64,000 nucleotides of DNA. Origin: Streptomyces sp. CB01249. GTDB lineage: Bacteria > Actinomycetota > Actinomycetes > Streptomycetales > Streptomycetaceae. Positions 51,904 to 57,349 of this stretch are shown one piece after another. The position numbers and the translations under genes are program-made. The notes below the pieces were generated by a model that was not told the DNA's origin, did no database searches, and saw nothing but the letters and a program-made list of their open reading frames with translations. Location of the stretch: contig NZ_LISW01000003.1 of the NCBI RefSeq assembly GCF_001905735.1, forward strand, positions 62,341 through 126,340. Direction: 5' to 3'. Within the stretch, counting starts at the first letter, position 1; every line of letters begins with the position of its first letter.

Positions 51904-52695
51904 GTGAACAACCCGAGAAGTTCTTCGATGCCCCCACGCCCTCCGCGCACCGAGCGCGTCGGTCCGCAGACCTCGTCCGCCGTGGCCGGCCTGCCGTTCA
52001 AGCCTGATCTCGTCAGGGCGGTGTTCCGGGACGTGACCTCGTTGCACGTCTCCCGGGCCGCCGCGTGGACCGCCGCTTCGGCGACGCGGACCGTGCTGAC
52101 GGAGATCATCGACGCCGCCGGAGCAGCGGCGGCCGAGAAGTCCAGGAAGCGGCTGATACCCGAGGACCTCATCGCGGCGATCGACCGGAACGTCGAGGTG
52201 GAGGTGGGATCGGACTGGTACCTGTACAGCCCGACCTTCCACGGCCTGCTGGGCGAGTTGCGCGACGCCGAGGGTGTGCTCGTGTCTCTCCGCGAGCGGC
52301 GCGGGACGCGTACTCCGAGTGGTGTGGCCGGTGCGCACCGCTTCGAACCCGGGGTGAGGAGGCTGCTGGGGAGCCGGGGAGTGAGGGCGGTCCCGGCCCT
52401 GGTCCGCGACTTGGACGGCATCGCGAGCGTGTTCCTCACGGACCTGGCCCGGGACGCGGCCGAGGTCGTCCGCCGAGGCGGTGCCGAGCGGTTCGGGTCG
52501 GTCGCCCTGACGGCGCCCGCCCCGGCCCGGCAGCCCGAGGATCCGCCCCTCGTCGTGTCCGACCGCCGCGGGGACGGGCGGACCGTCGGCGCGGACGACG
52601 TCGTGGTCGCCGTCAGGCAGCAGCTGTTCGGCGCTCTCAGGCAGCGCGCCCTCACCGAGGCGGCCGAGACGACACGGCGCACGTCGGCCGGCTGA
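51904..52695 (+). CDS. putative double histone-fold protein (H2A-like plus H2B/H4-like)
   Basis: 263 aa from GTG 51904 (CAGCAT lies 7 nt upstream; ATG 51928 with GAGAAG is the alternative). A basic Pro/Arg tail (1-28) is followed by fold 1: GLPFKPDLVRAVFRD (alpha1), the long helix AASATRTVLTEIIDAAGAAA, then SRKRLIPEDLIAAIDRN, which mirrors H2A GLQF, LTAEILELAGNAA and RIIPRHLQLAIRN. Fold 2 (147-246): VRRLLGSRGVRAVPALVRDL, GIASVFLTDLARDAAEVV, then, after an insert of about 34 residues, RTVGADDVVVAVRQQL and a C-terminal helix ALRQRALTEAAETTRRTSA like the H2B alphaC end. Arginines lie in the loop regions. It would form an intramolecular histone dimer that binds or bends DNA. Confidence 0.65.
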   Translation: MNNPRSSSMPPRPPRTERVGPQTSSAVAGLPFKPDLVRAVFRDVTSLHVSRAAAWTAASATRTVLTEIIDAAGAAAAEKSRKRLIPEDLIAAIDRNVEVEVGSDWYLYSPTFHGLLGELRDAEGVLVSLRERRGTRTPSGVAGAHRFEPGVRRLLGSRGVRAVPALVRDLDGIASVFLTDLARDAAEVVRRGGAERFGSVALTAPAPARQPEDPPLVVSDRRGDGRTVGADDVVVAVRQQLFGALRQRALTEAAETTRRTSAG

Positions 52696-52712
52696 CCGCC
52701 TCCCGACGATGC

Positions 52713-53186
52713 CTAGCGCGGCCCAGGATCCGCCTCCGCATTGTTCCTCCGTATCGTCAGCACGTTCCGCGTCCACCGCGTATCGGAGTGGTCCTCGCCC
52801 AGCACGCGCACCATGTCGGCCAGGACCTGTTCGTACGCGGTCAGCGCTCCGGCCCTGTCCCCGGCTTCCCATACATGGCCGGCATGGTTGAAGCGCGTGA
52901 CGAGCACGTGCGGGTGGTCCTCCCCCAGCGCTTCAGCCCGCGCGGCCAGCAACCGCGCGTGGACCTCCAGCGCACCGGCCGCGTCCCCCAGTTCGCGCAG
53001 GCGATGGGCCTCATGCCGGAGACCGGCGGTTTCAGGGGCCTCTTCGCGCAATACCCGGTCGCGGACGTCGAGTTCCCGGTTCGCCCGCACCGTCCAGTCC
53101 GCCCGCGACCGCCTGCGCACCGCCTGGGCCACGCACCCGGCGGCCAGCAGGACCGCGGCGACCTTCCACCTTCGTGACATACGCAT
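52713..53186 (-). CDS. membrane-anchored TPR protein
   Basis: A 157-aa protein with an N-terminal TM segment (WKVAAVLLAAGCVAQAV) and TPR units of the kinesin-light-chain type: LRELGDAAGALEVHARLLAARAEALGEDHPHVL and EAGDRAGALTAYEQVLADMVRVLGEDHSDT. Such TPR proteins mediate protein contacts. It is convergent with the histone-fold gene, the stops only 17 nt apart. It is shorter than typical multi-repeat members and may be a fragment of a larger gene. Confidence 0.7.
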   Translation of the reverse strand: MRMSRRWKVAAVLLAAGCVAQAVRRRSRADWTVRANRELDVRDRVLREEAPETAGLRHEAHRLRELGDAAGALEVHARLLAARAEALGEDHPHVLVTRFNHAGHVWEAGDRAGALTAYEQVLADMVRVLGEDHSDTRWTRNVLTIRRNNAEADPGPR

Positions 53187-53239
53187 CCTCCCCCGTCGAC
53201 CTCCCGGTCACGCCGCCAAACGCTACAGAGAACCGGCAC

Positions 53240-53551
53240 TCACCGCTCGGCTTCGATGGCCTCGAAGATGTCGGCATCGGTCTCCCGCTGCCACTCCGGC
53301 AATGCACTCCAGTCGGCGACGTACCCGGGCTTCGGCTCCTCGAAGTGCTTGTACATCTGGGCCGTCCAGCACAAGGCGACGAACCGCCCCTTCTGCTCCC
53401 GGGACAGCCGCGCCGCGTGCCCGCCGCTCACCTCGACGAACTGCCGCACCTGCGCGCACACCGCCCCGGCCGCCTCCCGCTCCCACTGCGGGGTCTCCTC
53501 CCACGGCGTGACGTACCCGGCCTTCGGCTCCCCGGGAAAGTGCCGCCGCAC
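53240..53551 (-). CDS. small hypothetical protein with repeated YV-x-x-W segments
   Basis: 103 aa read from GTG 53551. Two parallel units, KAGYVTPWEETPQWEREAA and KPGYVADWSALPEWQRETD, flank the SREQKGRFVALCWTAQ segment. Upstream codons (FRESWIAG) in the same frame look coding and could extend it; only a CTG at about 53581 with GAAGG ahead could start it there, so the real start is unsure. Similar proteins are common near NUDIX genes in streptomycetes. Function unknown. Confidence 0.6.
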   Translation of the reverse strand: MRRHFPGEPKAGYVTPWEETPQWEREAAGAVCAQVRQFVEVSGGHAARLSREQKGRFVALCWTAQMYKHFEEPKPGYVADWSALPEWQRETDADIFEAIEAER

Positions 53552-53604
53552 CCCGGCGATCCAACTCTCCCGAAACAGACGCGCACCTTCGGTCTGTGAG
53601 ACGA

Positions 53605-54081
53605 CTACCCCTTTTCCGCGATGTCTTCAGGAAGCGGATCGAACGCCCTGCCGTCGTGTGTGCGTACCTGCGGCGCACCGTCGAGCAGGGCGTCGGCGAC
53701 CCGGACCGCGTAGACCTCGGCCATCCGGGCCGCGACCTCGTCCGGGGTGAGCCACTCAACTGCGGTTGATTCGTCGGACAGTTGCTCGCAGCCGCCCTCA
53801 GCGCGACAGCGGAAGACCAGAGCGACGATGCCTCGCGACGTGTTCTTGTACACCCCGGTCAGCCGGTCGACCCGCACCTTGAGACCGGTCTCCTCGTAAA
53901 CCTCCCGCCGGACGCCGTCCTCCGGGGCCTCAGCCAGTTCGAGCACACCACCGGGCGGCTCCCAGGTCCCGTTGTCGGCCCGCCTGATCGCGAGTACGCG
54001 ACCGTCCTCCCGGACGACAACTCCGGCCACTGACACGGAGTGAAGCGGCGTTGACGGCTTCTCGTGACGGATGTTACTCAT
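53605..54081 (-). CDS. NUDIX hydrolase, Pif-like
   Basis: A 158-aa protein with a complete Nudix box: GGVLELAEAPEDGVRREVYEETGL (GX5EX7REUXEEXGU). It opens SVSVAGVVVREDGRVLAIRRADNG. It hydrolyses a nucleoside-diphosphate-linked substrate. It is divergent from a GntR regulator of KorSA type. In pSAM2, pif (immunity to transfer) is a Nudix gene next to korSA, so this pair may be an orphan copy of that module. Start ATG 54081 or 54087; a CTCAT/ATGAG operator overlaps it. Confidence 0.82.
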   Translation of the reverse strand: MSNIRHEKPSTPLHSVSVAGVVVREDGRVLAIRRADNGTWEPPGGVLELAEAPEDGVRREVYEETGLKVRVDRLTGVYKNTSRGIVALVFRCRAEGGCEQLSDESTAVEWLTPDEVAARMAEVYAVRVADALLDGAPQVRTHDGRAFDPLPEDIAEKG

Positions 54082-54090
54082 ATACATGAG
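54077..54090. promoter_or_regulatory. GntR operator (CTCAT-4-ATGAG)
   Basis: CTCATATACATGAG is a near-perfect palindrome (CTCAT and ATGAG) covering the NUDIX start region and about 20 nt ahead of the GntR gene. Related sites lie at 54945-54961 and 54982-54997. Confidence 0.6.
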
Positions 54091-54111
54091 AATAGGAGAC
54101 TCAGAAGGACC

Positions 54112-54891
54112 ATGACGGGCAACGACGTAACCTCTTCGGCCAAAGCGAAGTATCTCCAGATCGCCGACGACCTTACGGCGCAGATCCGGTCCGGCATGCT
54201 GGCAGCCGGGGACCCCGTGCCGAGCGAGACAACCCTCATGGAGCGCTACGGGGTCGCCTCGGGAACCGTACGCAAAGCAGTCGCGGAACTGCGGGCCACG
54301 CAACTGATCGAGACCCACCACGGGCGCGGCTCGTTCGTGCGCTCCCGGCCGCCCGTGGAGCGCAAGTCCTCCGACCGGTTCCGTCGGGCACACCGGAAGG
54401 CGGGCAAGGCGGCCTACCTCGCGGAAGCGGAGCAGTCCACCGGCAAGCCCTCCGTGACCGTGCTCTTCATCGGCCCGGCCGAGGCGCCCGAGGAGATCGC
54501 GGAGCGACTGGGCGTGAGCGTCGGCTCCCAGGTCCTCGCACGCAAGCGCCGGTACTTCCGCGAGGGCGTTGCGACCGAGGAGGCCACCTCCTACCTGCCT
54601 TGGGACATCGCGAAGGACATCCCGGAACTGTTCGCCGAGAACCCAGGCGGGGGCGGGATCTACGCACGCCTCGAAGAGCACGGCCACACCCTCGCGGAGT
54701 TCAGCGAAACGGTCCGCGCCCGCCTCGCCACCAAGGCCGAGGCATCCGCACTGTCACTCAGCCCGGGGTCCCCGGTCGTCCACCTCGTACGCAATGCCGG
54801 AGCGACGTCCGGCCGGATCGTGGAGGTGTGCGACACGATCATGGCCGCCGACCAGTTCGTCCTGGAGTACCGCTTCCCGGCCGAAGACTGA
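54112..54891 (+). CDS. GntR family regulator with UTRA domain (KorSA-like)
   Basis: 259 aa. The N-terminal winged helix is SAKAKYLQIADDLTAQIRSGMLAAGDPVPSETTLMERYGVASGTVRKAV. The C-terminal UTRA domain (VLARKRRYFREGVATEEATSY, FVLEYRF) binds a ligand. Length and position next to a Nudix gene fit KorSA, the repressor of tra and pra in pSAM2. The ATG at 54112 follows a GGAGAC-AGAAGGA Shine-Dalgarno. It likely represses itself, the Nudix gene and the small gene at 55030 through the CTCAT/ATGAG sites. Confidence 0.87.
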   Translation: MTGNDVTSSAKAKYLQIADDLTAQIRSGMLAAGDPVPSETTLMERYGVASGTVRKAVAELRATQLIETHHGRGSFVRSRPPVERKSSDRFRRAHRKAGKAAYLAEAEQSTGKPSVTVLFIGPAEAPEEIAERLGVSVGSQVLARKRRYFREGVATEEATSYLPWDIAKDIPELFAENPGGGGIYARLEEHGHTLAEFSETVRARLATKAEASALSLSPGSPVVHLVRNAGATSGRIVEVCDTIMAADQFVLEYRFPAED

Positions 54892-54944
54892 GATCCCGTC
54901 ACCCTTAGGCGCTGCGGAGCTCGTTGAGGCGAGGACGGCCACTT

Positions 54945-54997
54945 GACTCATGCACAGGAGTCGGGCATTGCCATCCACATCACTCATGCACATGAGT
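54945..54997. promoter_or_regulatory. pair of GntR operators before 55030
   Basis: GACTCATGCACAGGAGT (54945-54961) and ACTCATGCACATGAGT (54982-54997) repeat the CTCAT-n-ATGAG motif; the second is palindromic except for the middle two bases. A half site ACACATGAG follows at 55015-55023. The site cluster suggests tight repression of the small downstream gene. Confidence 0.6.
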
Positions 54998-55029
54998 GCA
55001 TGACATCGATTCTTACACATGAGGTGCTC

Positions 55030-55224
55030 ATGTCGTCGTTCAAGGTTGCTGCTACGCGTATGACGCTGCGGGTGTCGCGCGACTCGGGCCGGACGTGGGG
55101 CCCCATCACGGTGGTGCAGGTGCCGGATGCCCGGGCACTCCCCGACCTGGGCGGATTCCCGCCGTGTGGTTGCGCGCGGTGCGTGGAACGGAACCCGCTC
55201 GCAAACAGCCGGGCGGTGTCGTGA
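55030..55224 (+). CDS. small protein with a Cys cluster (integrative-element type)
   Basis: 64 aa from ATG 55030 (GAGG 5 nt upstream), reading SSFKVAATRMTLRVSRDSG, then PDARALPDLGGFPPCGCARC. The CxCxxC ending could bind zinc. It sits behind two or three GntR operators, so it is probably repressed by the KorSA-like protein. The stop overlaps the next ATG (TGATG). Function not known; similar small proteins occur in mobile elements. Confidence 0.6.
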   Translation: MSSFKVAATRMTLRVSRDSGRTWGPITVVQVPDARALPDLGGFPPCGCARCVERNPLANSRAVS

Positions 55225-55571
55225 TGCGGTGCACGCTCTGGCGCCGCCTACCCTTGGCCCTCGCCGAGGAGGCACGTCACACCGCCGCGTCGGGCTGCGT
55301 CGACGCGGCCGCACAGTGCCAACTCCCCCACCACACCGGCGGCCCGCACTACGCACTCCTGGACGAGGCCGGGCCCGCCACGGCCCTGTGGCTTCGGTGG
55401 CACGACGCCGAAGTCGGGCTCAGCGTCCTCCCCGACTGCCCGTCCGCCGCCCCCGGGAACGACGGCGACGCCTGCTGTCTGTTCGCCGGGCACCCCGGCT
55501 CGCACACGTGGGTCGAGGCCGACAATGAACGCCATGGGCCCTCTGCTGCATCTCGACCGCACGCTCGATGA
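55224..55571 (+). CDS. small Cys/His-rich protein
   Basis: 115 aa. The repeated motif C-x4-H-x-G-x-H occurs as CQLPHHTGGPHYALL and CCLFAGHPGSHTWVE, with W segments between (TALWLRWHDAEVGLSVL). It is likely a small zinc-binding or structural protein of mobile-element origin. It is translationally linked to the upstream 64-aa gene and overlaps the next one by 47 nt. Confidence 0.6.
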   Translation: MRCTLWRRLPLALAEEARHTAASGCVDAAAQCQLPHHTGGPHYALLDEAGPATALWLRWHDAEVGLSVLPDCPSAAPGNDGDACCLFAGHPGSHTWVEADNERHGPSAASRPHAR

Positions 55572-55959
55572 GCTGGATCCGCCGCGCTGGCCGGAGCCGG
55601 CCGCCGACGCGACCCGTCTGGTGCGGACGGTGCATGCGCTGCGGCGCGTACCGCTGCGCGAACTGACGGCGGCGGATCTGCGGACGCTCGTCTCGCAGGG
55701 GGTGGCGTTGCCGTACGTCGTCCCGCTCGCCGTGCGCCTGTTGGTGGAGGAGCCGTTGCTCGACGCCTACTTCTACCCGGGCGACCTGCTGCTCGCCACC
55801 GTGAACGTGCCGTCGACCGTCTGGACCCTGCTGCCGGAGCTCGCGGAGGAGCTGCGTGCAGTCGTCGCGGCCCTGCCCGAGTCGGCGCATGCCGATCTCC
55901 CCCGCGGTGCCGCAGGAGAGATCGACCGCTTCATCGCCGGGCGTCAGCGGAACTCGTGA
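55525..55959 (+). CDS. CdiI-like contact-dependent inhibition immunity protein
   Basis: 144 aa resembling the family annotated as contact-dependent growth inhibition system immunity protein: LVRTVHALRRVPLRELTAADLRTLVSQGVALPYVVPLAVRLL, with LDAYFYPGDLLLATV. No toxin gene is next to it, so it is an orphan immunity or a member with another role. It overlaps the previous gene by 47 nt. Start ATG 55525 or 55534. Confidence 0.65.
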   Translation: MNAMGPLLHLDRTLDELDPPRWPEPAADATRLVRTVHALRRVPLRELTAADLRTLVSQGVALPYVVPLAVRLLVEEPLLDAYFYPGDLLLATVNVPSTVWTLLPELAEELRAVVAALPESAHADLPRGAAGEIDRFIAGRQRNS

Positions 55960-55975
55960 ACCACCTGGATGCGCG

Positions 55976-56719
55976 TCAGCCGAGGTGTCGGGCGAAGAAG
56001 CGGACCGCGCTCTCCGCCTCGAAGCGGGGCAGTTCCTTGTGCTTCCCCGAGTTCACGTGCAGGGACTTCTCCGTCGAGGCGAAGGCGTCGAACAGGGCGA
56101 GGCCCTCCTCGCGGGAGATGTGCTCGTCGTCCCACTGGAGGTCGAACTCGATCGGGATGATGATCCGCTCCGCGTGACCGGCCAGCGCGTCGGGCCAGTG
56201 CTGGCCGAAGACCGCGGCCGTGATCCGGGGCTCGGCGGCCACGAACGGCACGCCGATCGCGGTGCCCATGTTGATGCCCCAGAAGCCGACCGGGCCGTCC
56301 GGGCCGATCTCCGGGAGTTGCTGGAGGGCGTCCAGCAGCGCGCGGTACTCGGGCACGGCGATCCTGGCCAGGTAGTCGTTGTAGCGGACCACGACCGGCC
56401 CCTCCGGCTCACCGGCCGCCCTGGCGGCGAACAGCGCGGCGACCTCCCGCTCGTCGTGCTCGGTGCGCTCCCGGTCGCCGTGACCGGGAGCGTCGAGGAC
56501 GGCCACGTGGTAGCCGCGGCCCTGCACCAGGTACCTGGCCCGGCCCGACATCGCGGGGTGCTTCTTGTGGTTGCCGCCCCCGTGGGCCTGGAGGACCAGC
56601 GGCGCGCGGTCCGCACCGGACTGCGGGGACCAGAGGACCCCGGGGACGCCGTCGACGGTGAAGTCGCGCTCGACGATGCCGTCAGCGGTGGACTCGGCGG
56701 TGAAGAGAAGAGTGTTCAT
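55976..56719 (-). CDS. alpha/beta hydrolase with Asn in place of the usual serine nucleophile
   Basis: 247 aa. The fold segments are LVLQAHGGGNHKKHPAM (oxyanion hole), HVAVLDAPGHGDRERTEHDE, and GFWGINMGTAIGVPF, where the elbow normally reads G-x-S-M-G. The nucleophile Ser is Asn, so it may be inactive or use another mechanism. Catalytic Asp/His candidates remain in the C-terminal part (VNSGKHKELPRF). The leader (56733-56845) has a tiny ORF and a switchable hairpin matching the one before the methyltransferase gene. Confidence 0.78.
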   Translation of the reverse strand: MNTLLFTAESTADGIVERDFTVDGVPGVLWSPQSGADRAPLVLQAHGGGNHKKHPAMSGRARYLVQGRGYHVAVLDAPGHGDRERTEHDEREVAALFAARAAGEPEGPVVVRYNDYLARIAVPEYRALLDALQQLPEIGPDGPVGFWGINMGTAIGVPFVAAEPRITAAVFGQHWPDALAGHAERIIIPIEFDLQWDDEHISREEGLALFDAFASTEKSLHVNSGKHKELPRFEAESAVRFFARHLG

Positions 56720-56845
56720 GGCGGTTGCCCTTCGGGAGTGCCTGCGAGAAAGGCGCTCCCGGCGAGACCTGGATCAGCCGCCGGCCGCAACGGAGAGGGG
56801 GAGCACCCACGTACGTACAACGTTCACGGGTCTCACCTCCTCGAC
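56720..56845 (-). promoter_or_regulatory. leader with 17-aa uORF and alternative hairpins (copy B)
   Basis: The minus strand has GAGGAGG 8 nt before GTG 56827, opening 17 codons to TGA (56774-56776): MNVVRTWVLPLSVAAGG. GGGTGCTCCC inside it (56799-56808) can pair with GGGAGCGCC (56752-56760, one G-U). The same downstream segment also forms a local hairpin with GGCACTCCC (56733-56743) next to the GAAGGG ribosome site. The spacing and logic match copy A. Confidence 0.6.
56774..56827 (-). CDS. putative 17-aa leader peptide
   Basis: GTG to TGA, 17 residues, with a strong AGGAGG 8 nt upstream. Positions V4, T6, V8-L9-P10 are shared with the leader peptide at 43732. It is predicted as an attenuator peptide, not a functional protein. 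Confidence 0.5.
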   Translation of the reverse strand: MNVVRTWVLPLSVAAGG

Positions 56846-56967
56846 TGGTGTCACGGTCTGCGGGAAAGCTATCGGCGATGTGGTCGTCCCTCAATCCCTT
56901 TTCCCGCACGCGAACGGCTCGGGCGCGGTCCCGTTCGGGAGGGTGGCAGGTGATGTGGCCGCGTCAA

Positions 56968-56973
56968 TAGAGT
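56968..56973 (+). promoter_or_regulatory. -10 box of a leaderless promoter
   Basis: TAGAGT ends 6 nt before ATG 56980, with no ribosome-binding site between. Confidence 0.45.
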
Positions 56974-56979
56974 GACGGG

Positions 56980-57342
56980 ATGGGACTCTTCAAGCGGAAC
57001 AAGGCGACGTCCGGCGTGCTGCTCGTGTCCGACCGGGGCATCCAGCAGGTGAGGACCGCGTCGTACGGGATGGACCTCGTGCAGGAGGTCGCTCGTCTCC
57101 TCGGTTCGGAACACATACGCTCCACCAAGCTCGGCGAGGAGCTCACCCTCTGGTACGCCGAGGAGGGCCCGGGCCGGGCGCGCTCCGGCCCGCCCAACCC
57201 CGTGGCCAGCCGGCTCGCCGCCGACCACGGCGCGGCGCCCGTCACCGGTCCCGCCGTCGTCACCGGTCCGCTGCTCTACGGCAGCCCGTACCCGCTGGGC
57301 GCCGAGGAGATCACACAGGTTTCGGGGCGCCTGCACGGATAG
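56980..57342 (+). CDS. small hypothetical protein
   Basis: 120 aa: a conserved-looking N-terminal part (GLFKRNKATSGVLLVSDRG, DLVQEVARLLGSEHI, GEELTLWYAEEGPG) and a low-complexity Pro/Ala-rich C-terminal half. It is preceded by a leaderless promoter. Function is not recognised. It is convergent with the next gene, 7 nt apart. Confidence 0.6.
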   Translation: MGLFKRNKATSGVLLVSDRGIQQVRTASYGMDLVQEVARLLGSEHIRSTKLGEELTLWYAEEGPGRARSGPPNPVASRLAADHGAAPVTGPAVVTGPLLYGSPYPLGAEEITQVSGRLHG

Positions 57343-57349
57343 CCGCGGC

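Noticed and set aside
51928..52695. Reading the histone-like gene as an ordinary DNA-binding regulator
   Set aside because: There is no HTH pattern, while two histone-type helix-loop-helix patterns with conserved loop arginines are visible.
53605..54687. A 360-aa minus-strand ORF covering the NUDIX gene and the GntR region
   Set aside because: The part beyond 54087 is antisense to the well-supported GntR gene; only the NUDIX part has motifs.
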